Positions 17,709 through 26,421 of a DNA stretch of 64,000 nt are shown here, piece by piece. The stretch is from positions 248,001-312,000 of the forward strand of contig NZ_JAMFLG010000002.1 in NCBI RefSeq assembly GCF_023502205.1, written 5' to 3'. Numbering within the stretch: the first letter of the stretch is position 1; each line of letters opens with the position of its first letter. Position numbers and translations under genes: made by a program. The stretch is from Aquiflexum sp. TKW24L (GTDB taxonomy: Bacteria > Bacteroidota > Bacteroidia > Cytophagales > Cyclobacteriaceae). A model generated the notes under the pieces. The model did not search any database, was not told the DNA's origin, and worked only from the letters and a program-made list of their open reading frames with translations.

Positions 17709-17826
17709 GCTTGATGAGTTAAATATTCATTGGTTAAACGTGTGCCATTTAGGCCTTCCCAAAGACCCTTCTGCAAACCTGATCATGCATGTTGTCCAAA
17801 ACATCATTGTCAAAGATTTCAAGGTA
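17709..17826. repeat. 118-bp direct repeat, right copy
   Basis: It matches 13746-13863 in the same orientation, from GCTTGATGAGTTAAATA to AAGGTA. The spacing from left to right copy is just under 4 kb, enclosing the whole cadherin-like gene. Confidence 0.85.
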
Positions 17827-17970
17827 GATGCATTTCATCCGCATTTTAGAATAAAGTACTAAAATCAGCACTTTTCCCCATTTCATGTGTTGAGATATTT
17901 TTGAGGAAACCCAACCTGCTAAAAAAGGAAAAAGGCCTCATAATCGCGTTCTGAAGCCTTTTTAAACGAC

Positions 17971-17998
17971 AAAACCTCAGATTTCTCTGAGGCTTTTT
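17971..17998 (-). terminator. Terminator of the tRNA-Asn gene
   Basis: Stem 17975-17981 with 17986-17992 (CCTCAGA / TCTGAGG), followed on the minus strand by TTTT. It begins two bases beyond the tRNA 3' end. Confidence 0.8.
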
Positions 17999-17999
17999 G

Positions 18000-18073
18000 C
18001 TCCCCCTCTAGGGCTTGAACCTAGGACCCCATGATTAACAGTCATGTGCTCTAACCAACTGAGCTAAGGAGGA
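18000..18073 (-). tRNA. tRNA-Asn (anticodon GUU)
   Basis: The 74-nt cloverleaf can be folded by hand. The acceptor stem is TCCTCCT with AGGGGGA (one wobble pair), discriminator G. The D arm is AGCTCAGTTGGTTAGAGCA, the anticodon stem ATGA/TCAT with loop CTGTTAA (anticodon GTT), and the T arm CTAGG-TTCAAGC-CCTAG. CCA is not encoded. tRNA genes are common integration sites, and the repeat-rich accessory stretch ends at this one. Confidence 0.95.
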
Positions 18074-18241
18074 ATTTTATTGATTTTATCAGACCCTTTG
18101 GTCTAAGGTGATGCAATATTAGCAGGTTAAGCCATTTTTTCCAAACTGACTCCACAAAAAAATTGGAATAATATCAACTGCAACTTAATTATTCCTATAA
18201 ATCAGGGACTTACTTTTATATTTTGATCTCCTTCCCACATC

Positions 18242-19099
18242 TCATTCCTTTCCCTCCACCACTTGCTTTATCAAAAGCTTGTTATAAATATAGGTAACTC
18301 CCAAAACCATCAAACCTGCAATCACTGCCAACAAAGCATTGTAATAGGCAGGGGCCGACAGGGTCAGCCTCAGGAATATCGTCGCCAAGGCAAAAGAGGA
18401 ATACCTGAAAAGGTTATAATACTTGGTAGTGTACCGCAATGAAAACAGCAGGATAAACACATCTGTGAAAATCAGCAAAGTGTAAAACAACTTGATGCTG
18501 TAAATAAACTCATGAGTCTGATAAGCCGTGAAAATGTCATATATCCCCAACAGTATAAAGGAAGCCGTCAGGTAAATCGAAATCAGCTTTTTAATGGAGG
18601 CAAATCCCTTTTGCTCCTCGTAAGTTTTGGTGATGCGGATATGTTTTTGCGCCCTATAAAAAAGCCCTGTGATCAAAAAAATCAAAATCGCACCAAAAGC
18701 ATCGGAAACAATAGGCAGGAGTTCCATCAAAAACCCTACTTCCCAGGTCATGTCTCCCAAATAATGTCCAAACTCCTTGAAAGCATCCCGAAGCAAAAGA
18801 AGGGAAATAATCTCAAACTGCTTTCCAACTGAATCCGCCACTGACTTTGGAATCAGAAAAATCAATCCCAACACTTCAAATACCAGAAGCACATTGAACG
18901 CCAATTCGATGGCATAAAAGGCAGAAAATTTCTCACCAAAATGGAAAATATTAAGGTAGGAAAGCAATCCCATCAGCAATCCTCCTACAAAGAATAGAAC
19001 AACTATGTTGCTGATCCACTTTGACACGGGGTCACTTTCCCAATGCTCATCTAATAAATCAAATATCCCAATCTGCCAATCAAAAAACCTCTTTATCAT
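18242..19099 (-). CDS. Multi-pass membrane protein of unknown function
   Basis: 285 residues, not recognised. There are about six or seven hydrophobic helices (WISNIVVLFFVGGLLMGLL, AFNVLLVFEVLGLIFLI, AFGAILIFLITGLFY, LISIYLTASFILLGIYDIF, LFYTLLIFTDVFILLF, LLAVIAGLMVLGVTYIY). The charged helix-loop pattern in the first half loosely recalls voltage-sensor-like segments, but there is no pore signature. The ATG at 19099 is good. It is divergent from the oxidoreductase operon that follows, and I infer no functional link. Confidence 0.8.
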   Translation of the reverse strand: MIKRFFDWQIGIFDLLDEHWESDPVSKWISNIVVLFFVGGLLMGLLSYLNIFHFGEKFSAFYAIELAFNVLLVFEVLGLIFLIPKSVADSVGKQFEIISLLLLRDAFKEFGHYLGDMTWEVGFLMELLPIVSDAFGAILIFLITGLFYRAQKHIRITKTYEEQKGFASIKKLISIYLTASFILLGIYDIFTAYQTHEFIYSIKLFYTLLIFTDVFILLFSLRYTTKYYNLFRYSSFALATIFLRLTLSAPAYYNALLAVIAGLMVLGVTYIYNKLLIKQVVEGKE

Positions 19100-19301
19100 A
19101 CCTATACAACTTCAATTTTCGAATTTGGTTATCAGCCATTTATGGCACCCGCTGCCCGTTCATATTTCTATTGTCCAATAAATATAAACAAAAGTCAATC
19201 TCAAAGAAGGAGATAAAAATCACAGATTATTTTTGATTATATTCAAATTTAAAGAAGGCTCTGTTTCAAAAATTCACCACCAACCTTAGAAAACCAATCC
19301 C

Positions 19302-20591
19302 ATGAGTCAACACATCAACAGGAGAGATTTTGTACGCTACTCTGTCCTTACAGCCCTCGGACTTCAATTTTTACCATTTCAAGGCCTCAAAGCCGCCGCC
19401 TCTGACAGGGTCAGGATCGCGCATATCGGCCTTGGCGGAATGGGATTGGCACATATGAATTGGTTTGCCAACTTACCCGAAGCAGAAATCGTCGCCCTCT
19501 GTGATGTGGACGAAGAGCATGCTAAGGAAGCTTTGGCCCAACTCAAAAAAATACATCCGGATACCAAAGCCCAAATTTATGCCGACTTCAGAAAAGTATT
19601 GGAGAGGCAGGATATCGATGCAGTCACCATCGCCACACCAGACCATTGGCATGCACAGATTGCCATCTTGGCATTTCAGGCAGGCAAAGATGTCTATGGC
19701 GAAAAGCCGCTTTCCTACTCGCTTAGGGAAGGACAGTTGATGTTGGCTGCGCAAAAGTCAAGCAACAGGGTTTTCCAATTGGGCACACAGATCCATGCAG
19801 GAGACAATTACCACCGGGTTGCCGAGATCATCCAATCGGGTGAACTCGGAAAAATCAAAACTGTGAGGCTTTGGAAAACAGGGGAACCTCCACTCATAGA
19901 AAAGCTCAACTATCAAACTCCACCACCTAACCTGAATTGGGACATGTGGCTTGGCCCAGCACCCTATTCAGAATATGCCCCTGAAAAATGTCATTTCACT
20001 TACCGGTATTTTATGGATTATTCCGGAGGTGTCTTCCAGGATTTTTGGTGTCATATCGCTGATGTGGTGTGGATGTCTATTGCGCCAAGCGGGCTAAAAT
20101 CCATTTCGGCCAAAGGAGAAAAATCTGACGGTGTCGGCGATACCCCAAAATGGATTGATGTGGATTTCAAATTTAAAAAACTCAATCTCCATTGGACCTC
20201 CACGCCTCCACCTGTCCAAGGTGCTGAGGAAATGGGAATAGGAGCCTATTTTGAAGGTACAAAAGGAAACCTGATCTGTGATTACAGCTCGATGGCCATT
20301 CACATGAATGGCCAAACTTTGACTGATATTCCTGAAATCGCCAAGTCAATCCCAAGGTCGCCGGGCCACCAACAGAATTTTCTCGATGCCGTCAAATCCC
20401 GTCAGCAACCTGAATCCAACCTTGAATATGCGAGAGGAATGACTTTACCGATGCACCTGGCACTGATTTCCTACAAGCAGGAAAAATCCCTAAAATGGGA
20501 TGCAAAAAAAGAGCTGTTCGTAAAAGATGACGCTTCCAATGAATTGTTATTCAGGTCTTACAGGGAAAAATGGAACCTCATCGGTGCATAA
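19302..20591 (+). CDS. Exported Gfo/Idh/MocA family oxidoreductase
   Basis: A 429-residue NAD(P)-dependent oxidoreductase of the Gfo/Idh/MocA class, which oxidises or reduces sugars and sugar derivatives. It has a Tat-type signal (NRRDFVRYSVLTALGLQF, then GLKAAASD), so it should fold in the cytoplasm with its cofactor and be exported. The Rossmann motif is IGLGGMG at about 43-49; ATPDHWHAQ and the catalytic GEKPL lysine region follow. The GGVFQDFWCHIADVV stretch carries the usual His/Asp active-site pattern. It is the first gene of a likely operon with the two Mo-hydroxylase subunits, 56 bases downstream. The substrate is unknown. Confidence 0.9.
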   Translation: MSQHINRRDFVRYSVLTALGLQFLPFQGLKAAASDRVRIAHIGLGGMGLAHMNWFANLPEAEIVALCDVDEEHAKEALAQLKKIHPDTKAQIYADFRKVLERQDIDAVTIATPDHWHAQIAILAFQAGKDVYGEKPLSYSLREGQLMLAAQKSSNRVFQLGTQIHAGDNYHRVAEIIQSGELGKIKTVRLWKTGEPPLIEKLNYQTPPPNLNWDMWLGPAPYSEYAPEKCHFTYRYFMDYSGGVFQDFWCHIADVVWMSIAPSGLKSISAKGEKSDGVGDTPKWIDVDFKFKKLNLHWTSTPPPVQGAEEMGIGAYFEGTKGNLICDYSSMAIHMNGQTLTDIPEIAKSIPRSPGHQQNFLDAVKSRQQPESNLEYARGMTLPMHLALISYKQEKSLKWDAKKELFVKDDASNELLFRSYREKWNLIGA

Positions 20592-20647
20592 TTTCTTCAT
20601 AATCATTAACTTTTACCCATCAAACAACAAAGACCAATCCGACCACT

Positions 20648-21106
20648 ATGGAAAAATTCACAATATCTGTCAACGGAAATAATCAGGAAGTGACCGCTGA
20701 TCCGGACATGCCACTGCTTTGGGTTTTGAGAGATCTGCTCTCAATGAAAGGTACCAAATTCGGTTGCGGGCAAGCGCTATGCGGAGCTTGTACGGTACAT
20801 ATGGATGACGAAGCAGTAAGGTCTTGCAATACTCCCATCTCTACGGTTGGAAGCAAGAAAATCACCACTATCGAAGGACTTGACTCTGAAGGGCATCACC
20901 CCCTTCAGGACGCTTGGGTGGAGCATGTGGTTCCCCAATGCGGGTATTGTCAGACAGGTCAGATCATGAATGCGGCGGCTTTACTTAAGAAAAGTCCGAA
21001 CCCATCGGATGCTGAGATCGAAGAATCCATGGCAGGAAACTTATGTCGCTGCGGCACCTACAACCGCATCAAAGAAGCCATTCTCACCGCATCCAAAGCA
21101 CTTTAA
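20648..21106 (+). CDS. [2Fe-2S] subunit of a xanthine-dehydrogenase-type hydroxylase (IorA-like)
   Basis: 152 residues, the electron-transfer subunit of a molybdenum hydroxylase. The plant-type [2Fe-2S] cluster uses C40, C45, C48 (CGQALCGAC) and C60. The second cluster uses C98-x2-C101 ([10 protein letters not shown]) and C133-x-C135 (NLCRCGTY). Length and layout match the small subunits of isoquinoline 1-oxidoreductase and periplasmic aldehyde oxidoreductases. There is no signal peptide; it is expected to travel with the Tat-bearing large subunit. The large-subunit gene begins 25 bases downstream. Confidence 0.95.
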   Translation: MEKFTISVNGNNQEVTADPDMPLLWVLRDLLSMKGTKFGCGQALCGACTVHMDDEAVRSCNTPISTVGSKKITTIEGLDSEGHHPLQDAWVEHVVPQCGYCQTGQIMNAAALLKKSPNPSDAEIEESMAGNLCRCGTYNRIKEAILTASKAL

Positions 21107-21131
21107 TCCTGAACCCAAAACATCAAAAAAT

Positions 21132-23411
21132 ATGATGCCGAACTTCCCGTTTTTAAAAAACAAAAAAGCTGAAGACAAAAGCGAAGTCTTTGTTCCTTCA
21201 CGCAGGGATTTCTTGAAACTCAGTTCTCTGGCTACAGGAGGATTCCTTTTGGGGGTCAATTTCCAATGTGCCGGACCCAAAGGTGAGACCATCACTTTTG
21301 CCCCCAATGTATTTATCAGCATCACCTCTGACAATGAAGTCACCATCGTCGCTCACCGATCCGAAATGGGGACAGGCATCCGCACCACCCTACCACAGAT
21401 CGTGGCGGATGAATTGGGCGCCGATTGGTCCAAAGTAAAAATTGTGCAAGCCGAAGGCGATGAAGATAAATATGGAAACCAAAACACCGACGGCTCATTT
21501 TCAGTCAGGATGTTTTATGAACCTATGCGAAAAACCGGAGCGACGGCAAGACACATGCTTATCGCCGCCGCAGCCAAAAAATGGGAGGTTAGTCCCGAGG
21601 AATGCCATACCGAAAACTCTCAGGTGATCCATTCATCCGGAAAGAAAATCGACTTTGGAGACTTGGTTGCCACCGTCAAAGACATGCCATTGCCTGATGC
21701 GGCAAGTATCACTTTGAAGGAATTTTCAAGCTATAAACTAATCGGAAAAGATGTCACCATCTATGACGCCAGAGATATCACCACAGGCAAGGCTGTTTTT
21801 GGTGCTGATGTGGATTTGCCAGGAATGCAGATTGCGGTTATCAGGAGAAACCCAGTCATCGGAGCAAAAGTCATTTCCATCAATGATGCCAAAGCCCTCG
21901 CTGTCCCGGGTGTAACTCAAGTCATCAAGATCGACGGTGCAGGAATTCCTCCCGGATTGGACAAAGCCTTGGAGGGTGTCGCCGTCCTAGCAGACAATAC
22001 TTGGGCAGCCATGAAAGGCCGTGATGCTTTGGAAATAGAATGGGATTTGGGTCCAAACCAAACCTACAATTCCACCAAGCAATTGGAAGAAATGCTCCAA
22101 AGCACCACCAAGGATGGGAAAGTCAGAAGGGAAAGAGGCAACTTTGCTACTGCCCAAAGAGCTGCAGGAAAGGTGTTGGAAAGGACTTATTTGGCTCCAT
22201 TCTATGCGCATGCCACCATTGAGCCGCCTGCTGCCATCGCACATTACAAGGAAGATGGAACTTGTGAAATATGGGCACCATCCCAACATCCGCAGTGGGC
22301 AAGACAAGCGGTATCCGCAGCGGTGGGAATTGATGTAAGCAAAGTCAAAGTCAATGTCACTTTGCTAGGAGGAGGATTTGGAAGAAAGTCCAAACCTGAT
22401 TTTGTGGTGGAATCTGCTTTACTTTCCAAAGCCGCAAAATCACCGGTGAGGGTACAGTGGATGCGGGAAGACGATCTACATTTTGACTTTTTCCACTCCC
22501 ACAGTGCACAAAGGATCAAGGCAACGATAGACAAAGACGGGAACTTTACAGGATGGAATCACCACACGGTTTTTCCTGCCATCGGAGCAACAGGCAGTAC
22601 CACAGAACTTCATCCTTCTGATGGTGAATTGGGTTTGGGTTGTACGGATTTTCCTTATGATGTGCCGAATATTAAGATAGAAACCCACGAGTCAACAGCG
22701 CATACCAGAATCGGATGGCTGAGATCGGTGAGTAATATCCACCACGCTTTTGCTATCGGATGTATGATGGATGAAATCGCCGAAGCCCGAGGCATCGATT
22801 CTGTAAAGCATGCGCTTCAGATGCTCGGTGAGGACCGCAACATTGAATTCAAACCGGAAACAGACGGGAAATATGAAAACTATGGCGAGGCCATAGAAAC
22901 TTTTCCATGGAATACGGGAAGGATGAAAAAAGTGATTGAAAGGGTTGCCAAAGAAGCCAATTGGGACCAAAAACTGGCAGATGGAAAAGCAGTAGGATTT
23001 ACCGCCCACAAAAGCTTCTTGACTTATGTGGCTTGTATTGTGGTGGTGGAAAAAGACAGTTCAGGCAAAGTTACCATCCCTGAAGTATTCTATGCGGTGG
23101 ATTGTGGTATCGGAGTCAATACAGATAGGATCCGCTCCCAGTTTGAGGGTGGGGCACAGTTTGCGACAAGTTTGGCGACCACTTCAGCCATCACCTTCGA
23201 GAATGGAATCCCACAGCAAAACAACTTTGATGGCTACCAAATCATCAGGATGCCCCAATCGCCCAAGAAAATCCACGTCCATATTATAGAGAGTATGGAA
23301 AAACCAACGGGTGTCGGCGAGCCTCCGGTGCCTCCTTACATCCCGGCTTTGTGCAATGCGATGTATAAACTGACAGGCGAAAGAATCTATCAGCTGCCTT
23401 TTAAGGCATAA
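21132..23411 (+). CDS. Molybdopterin-binding large subunit of a xanthine-dehydrogenase-type hydroxylase (IorB-like)
   Basis: A 759-residue catalytic subunit. A Tat signal SRRDFLKLSSLATGGFLLG lies at residues 23-41, so the enzyme should be periplasmic. Molybdopterin cytosine dinucleotide-binding features include HRSEMGTGIRTTLPQ, LLGGGFGRKSKPDF and, near the C-terminus, TGVGEPPVPP, which carries the expected catalytic Glu. This single-chain arrangement without a FAD subunit is that of isoquinoline 1-oxidoreductase or aldehyde dehydrogenase types. The frame is open back to 20970, but that part overlaps the small-subunit gene, so I place the start at the ATG at 21132. No cytochrome partner is present nearby. 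The actual substrate (aldehyde, aldose or heterocycle) is not determined. Confidence 0.93.
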   Translation: MMPNFPFLKNKKAEDKSEVFVPSRRDFLKLSSLATGGFLLGVNFQCAGPKGETITFAPNVFISITSDNEVTIVAHRSEMGTGIRTTLPQIVADELGADWSKVKIVQAEGDEDKYGNQNTDGSFSVRMFYEPMRKTGATARHMLIAAAAKKWEVSPEECHTENSQVIHSSGKKIDFGDLVATVKDMPLPDAASITLKEFSSYKLIGKDVTIYDARDITTGKAVFGADVDLPGMQIAVIRRNPVIGAKVISINDAKALAVPGVTQVIKIDGAGIPPGLDKALEGVAVLADNTWAAMKGRDALEIEWDLGPNQTYNSTKQLEEMLQSTTKDGKVRRERGNFATAQRAAGKVLERTYLAPFYAHATIEPPAAIAHYKEDGTCEIWAPSQHPQWARQAVSAAVGIDVSKVKVNVTLLGGGFGRKSKPDFVVESALLSKAAKSPVRVQWMREDDLHFDFFHSHSAQRIKATIDKDGNFTGWNHHTVFPAIGATGSTTELHPSDGELGLGCTDFPYDVPNIKIETHESTAHTRIGWLRSVSNIHHAFAIGCMMDEIAEARGIDSVKHALQMLGEDRNIEFKPETDGKYENYGEAIETFPWNTGRMKKVIERVAKEANWDQKLADGKAVGFTAHKSFLTYVACIVVVEKDSSGKVTIPEVFYAVDCGIGVNTDRIRSQFEGGAQFATSLATTSAITFENGIPQQNNFDGYQIIRMPQSPKKIHVHIIESMEKPTGVGEPPVPPYIPALCNAMYKLTGERIYQLPFKA

Positions 23412-23423
23412 ATGTGTGCCAAG

Positions 23424-23699
23424 TTCAACTCCTTCAGAGTTGGTGTTTCTTCAGATTTTCTCAAAGCCCCCAATTACATTGGGGGTTATTGTTTTTCAAG
23501 TACTCCGTACTTGCTACAGACCTGAAAACCAAACAAGCCTTGGAAAGGATTCAACAACAATAACCGCGGGTGAAACCCATGGATTTGCAAGAAATCACTG
23601 AATCAAAAGAAGCCTTGAAAAGGCTTCAACAATAATAACCACGGGTGAAACCCGTGGACCATCGAAATCTTGGTGTTAGGGGCAACTCTGAAGGAGTTG
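23424..23699. repeat. Hairpin repeat block left of the IS200-like transposase
   Basis: Bounded by two small palindromes, CAACTCCTTCAGAGTTG (23426-23442) and CAACTCTGAAGGAGTTG (23683-23699), which are reverse complements of each other. Between them lie further hairpins: CCCCCAATTACATTGGGGG (23467-23485), CAAGTACTCCGTACTTG (23497-23513) and two copies of an ACCxCGGGTGAAACCC unit. The same modules in the same order form the block at 24208-24408. Confidence 0.88.
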
Positions 23700-23751
23700 A
23701 ATTATTTAAAATATTTAACTAATTTTATTTTACACATACCCTTTTTAAAAT

Positions 23752-24201
23752 ATGAGCAGTTACAAACAGATCATTTACCACCTGATTTTTGGAACTAAAC
23801 GAAGAGAATTCACAATTCCAGAATCTCATTGCCTTGAACTCTATAAATACATCTGGGGAATCACAAAAAACAAAAAATGCACCCTCTATCGAATAAATGG
23901 GATCGGAGACCATATCCATATTTTGACTGATTTACACCCAAGTCAAAGTTTAGCAGACTTTATCAAGGATATCAAAATTGCAAGTAGCAATTGGATGAAG
24001 GAAAATCCTGATTTTCCTAATTGGGATGGTTGGGCACTAGGTTATGGTGCATTTACCTACTCAAATAAAGAAAAACCAAATCTTGTTGAATACATCAAAA
24101 ATCAAAAAGAACACCATAAAAAAGAATCCTTCTATGATGAATATAAGAGGCTATTGATCGAAAATGAAATTGAGTTTAAAGAGGAGTATCTTTTCAAATA
24201 G
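23752..24201 (+). CDS. IS200/REP-associated Y1 transposase (TnpA-REP-like)
   Basis: A 149-residue single-strand DNA transposase of the IS200/IS605 HUH family. The HUH motif is H54-I-H56 in GDHIHIL, and the catalytic Tyr is Y114 in LVEYIKNQKEHH. Length and the YKQIIYHLIFGTKRRE start fit the family. It has no accessory tnpB. It lies between two blocks made of short palindromes, the arrangement known for REP-associated transposases (RAYTs), whose substrates are such hairpins. All catalytic residues are present and the frame is intact, so it is probably functional. It sits between the Mo-hydroxylase operon and the ThuA gene. Confidence 0.92.
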   Translation: MSSYKQIIYHLIFGTKRREFTIPESHCLELYKYIWGITKNKKCTLYRINGIGDHIHILTDLHPSQSLADFIKDIKIASSNWMKENPDFPNWDGWALGYGAFTYSNKEKPNLVEYIKNQKEHHKKESFYDEYKRLLIENEIEFKEEYLFK

Positions 24202-24207
24202 AATATG

Positions 24208-24408
24208 TTCAACTCCTTTAGAGTTGGCCGTACCCTTACATATCTCTGGCCCCCCAATTACATTGGGGGTTATTGTTTTTCAAGTACTCCGTACTTGCTC
24301 TTGACCTGAAAACCAAAGAAGCCTTGGAAAGGTTTCCACAATGATAACCGCGGGTGAAACCAGTGGATGAGCAAACTAGCATGAAACGGACAACTCAGGA
24401 GGAGTTGA
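24208..24408. repeat. Hairpin repeat block right of the IS200-like transposase
   Basis: It is bounded by CAACTCCTTTAGAGTTG (24210-24226) and CAACTCAGGAGGAGTTG (24391-24407), with CCCCCAATTACATTGGGGG, CAAGTACTCCGTACTTG and one CCGCGGGTGAAACC unit inside. It is shorter than the left block because it has one fewer of the GGGTGAAACCC modules. Confidence 0.88.
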
Positions 24409-24417
24409 ACCAATCCC

Positions 24418-25347
24418 TCAAAGGCTTCCCTTCCCTATTGGCGTCTCGTCACATTCCACATCTCCCACCACATATTGCAGTCCGTTCAGATAGAACCTGA
24501 GTAAATCTGGATTTTCAAAACTTTGCGCATTGTGGGAAGGAGAGCAATACATCACTTTTCCTTTGCCCTGTGCCCTTATCCATGCGACATAAGTTTTTCC
24601 TTTGGTCAAAGGATTTTTCTGATCGATAATTTCTGCATTGTTGAAGTAAAGCAAAGGCTTGAAATCCAAATCTGCATAGGCATTCTTGTAAAAATAAGGT
24701 TCATCGACATGGTTGAATCCAGTAGCAGGAAATGCCTGCACCAAAGGATGCTTGGGATCCGCTAACCGGATCTGAATAGCTTGCTGTGGCGGATGGTAAT
24801 CAAAACTTGCACCGACCAACCTGCTAAAAGCTCTAGAATTGTTTTGGGTGACTACAGCCCCATGTACCAACAATAAGCCTCCACCTTTCTCAACATATTT
24901 CAATAAATTCTTTTCCAATTGAAGTGCCTTCTTCATCAATACCGCACTGTCTGCATCGGATTCTGCACGGAGTTTATCCCAAAAAAGGTTGCGGTGATCT
25001 TCTTTAGAGCAAGTATTGTTGAGTACGACAGCGTCATATTTAGCAAGATTTTTTGATTCAAACATGTTGATATCTTTGCTTCCTTTGACATGGAAAGCGC
25101 CACTTTTTTCAGAAATTATCTTGATCATTTGCTCCGTATGCGGAATCACCCAATGTTCATATCCTGTATGAAGGGAGAACACAAGGATGTTATTCTTTTC
25201 AGAAAAGGGAAAAGTTGCTTTCTCGGGAGCAAGTTCATGAATCTTATCTTTCCATGTTTGGTCCAGTTTTACTTCAGGAAGGTCTTGTCCCTGCACCCAA
25301 TAAACCTGAAGCAAAAGAAGTAATGCAGACAAAATCTTTTTAATCAT
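24418..25347 (-). CDS. ThuA-like domain protein, exported
   Basis: 309 residues with a signal peptide (LSALLLLLQVYWVQGQ). The body is a ThuA-like class I glutamine-amidotransferase fold: NNILVFSLHTGYEHWV at the start, YDAVVLNNTC, a KGGGLLLVHGAV loop where amidotransferases have their nucleophile (here no Cys), and late FNHVDEPYFY and AWIRAQGKGKVMYCSPSHN. ThuA proteins act in disaccharide and 3-keto-sugar metabolism, with an unsettled biochemical role. It is divergent from the DUF6807/Gfo operon by 76 bases. The right transposon repeat block ends ten bases from its stop. Confidence 0.88.
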   Translation of the reverse strand: MIKKILSALLLLLQVYWVQGQDLPEVKLDQTWKDKIHELAPEKATFPFSEKNNILVFSLHTGYEHWVIPHTEQMIKIISEKSGAFHVKGSKDINMFESKNLAKYDAVVLNNTCSKEDHRNLFWDKLRAESDADSAVLMKKALQLEKNLLKYVEKGGGLLLVHGAVVTQNNSRAFSRLVGASFDYHPPQQAIQIRLADPKHPLVQAFPATGFNHVDEPYFYKNAYADLDFKPLLYFNNAEIIDQKNPLTKGKTYVAWIRAQGKGKVMYCSPSHNAQSFENPDLLRFYLNGLQYVVGDVECDETPIGKGSL

Positions 25348-25423
25348 CTGTGAATTAGTGTAAAAGGAGGGTTGGTTTTTTGAGGAATTTGATAAATTAC
25401 ATATCCGAATAACTTAAAAACCA

Positions 25424-26395
25424 ATGACATTCAAAAGACTTTTATATATCACTTTTGCTCCAATTATTTTTTCCTGCAATTCTTTTTCCCTAAATACAAC
25501 CATGGAAGAAACCTCAAACGGTATCAATTTTAAAGCCTCCGGCCAACTCCTATTGACTTATCAGACTGCGACAGCAGATGTTCCCCCTGATGTCAAGCCT
25601 GAGTTCCGCAAGTCAGGATTTATCCATCCCCTTGTTTCCCCCTCCGGTCAAATTCTTACGAGAATCCAGCCTCCAGATCATTACCACCACTATGGGATTT
25701 GGGGACCGTGGACCAAAACCACCATTGAAGGCCGGGAAGTAGATTTTTGGAACCTTGGAGATTTGAAAGGTAGAGTAGATTTTGAGCGCATCCTTTCCCG
25801 AAAAACAAATTCCAAGTATTCAGAATTGGTGGTCAGACAAAACCACATGGACCTATTGGCTCCAAAAGGTCCGCAATTGGCGCTCGAGGAAGACCTTTCC
25901 ATCCGGGTTTGGAGCAAAGAAGGCGAAAAGTATATCGTCGATTATTCCACCACAATCTCCACCCCCCTGAAATCCAGCATCATGCTTGAAGCATACCGAT
26001 ATGGTGGCGGAATTGGTTTTCGTGCCACCGAAGAGTGGGACCATACCAACAGTACCATTTTGACTTCCGAAGGTAGTGACAGGAAATCAGCCGATGGGAC
26101 ATTTGCCAAGTGGCTGATCGTGGAAGGTGAAAGCGCTGCTCCTTCAGGGAGAAGTGGAATCCTTTTTCTCAGCCATCCTGACAACAGGTCACACCCCGAA
26201 CCGATGCGGGTATGGCCGGAAGATTCCAATGAAGGAAAAGAAAATGTCTTTGTCGAATTTTGCCCCATCCGTCACGAATCCTGGGAAATCCTTCCAGGCA
26301 AAAAATACACACTCCATTACCGAATGGTCGTCTTTGACGGAAAAATAACTACTGCGGAAGCAGACGAATATTGGAAAATCTTCTCCAAAAACTGA
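25424..26395 (+). CDS. DUF6807 (PmoA-like) lipoprotein
   Basis: 323 residues with a lipoprotein signal (APIIFSC, Cys at about 18). The body matches the DUF6807/PmoA-annotated family: GFIHPLVSPSGQILTR, then DHYHHYGIWGPWT, FWNLGDLKGRVDF and GIGFRATEEWD. The HxHH cluster is the family hallmark. The methane-oxygenase name of this family is a misnomer; in Bacteroidetes it occurs beside Gfo/Idh/MocA oxidoreductases and sugar enzymes, which fits the next two genes. It is the first gene of a three-gene operon (gap of 26 bases to the next). Biochemical role unknown. Confidence 0.85.
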   Translation: MTFKRLLYITFAPIIFSCNSFSLNTTMEETSNGINFKASGQLLLTYQTATADVPPDVKPEFRKSGFIHPLVSPSGQILTRIQPPDHYHHYGIWGPWTKTTIEGREVDFWNLGDLKGRVDFERILSRKTNSKYSELVVRQNHMDLLAPKGPQLALEEDLSIRVWSKEGEKYIVDYSTTISTPLKSSIMLEAYRYGGGIGFRATEEWDHTNSTILTSEGSDRKSADGTFAKWLIVEGESAAPSGRSGILFLSHPDNRSHPEPMRVWPEDSNEGKENVFVEFCPIRHESWEILPGKKYTLHYRMVVFDGKITTAEADEYWKIFSKN

Positions 26396-26421
26396 CCACA
26401 AACCATCCTTAGATCCTCCTC

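Larger units (their letters stand above)
17317..17999. other. Gene-poor region after the surface protein
   Basis: 683 bases containing a doubtful 60-codon frame, the right 118-bp direct repeat, an imperfect AAAAGGC/GCCTTTT hairpin (about 17930-17962) and the terminator of the tRNA-Asn. No intact gene is seen. The right repeat copy is frameshifted relative to the left one. Confidence 0.5.

Noticed and set aside
18242-19099. Voltage-gated ion channel assignment for the multi-pass membrane protein
   Set aside because: There is no pore-loop selectivity motif and no regular Arg/Lys ladder in a fourth helix, so the resemblance is too weak.
20970-21131. Open frame extending the large Mo-hydroxylase subunit 54 codons upstream
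   Set aside because: It overlaps the 3' end of the [2Fe-2S] subunit gene in another frame, and the ATG at 21132 directly precedes the expected Tat-signal N-terminus.
23424-24408. Palindrome blocks considered as a CRISPR array
   Set aside because: The units are palindromes of different sequence without regular repeat-spacer periodicity, and they flank a Y1 transposase. I saw no CRISPR array or cas gene anywhere in the window.
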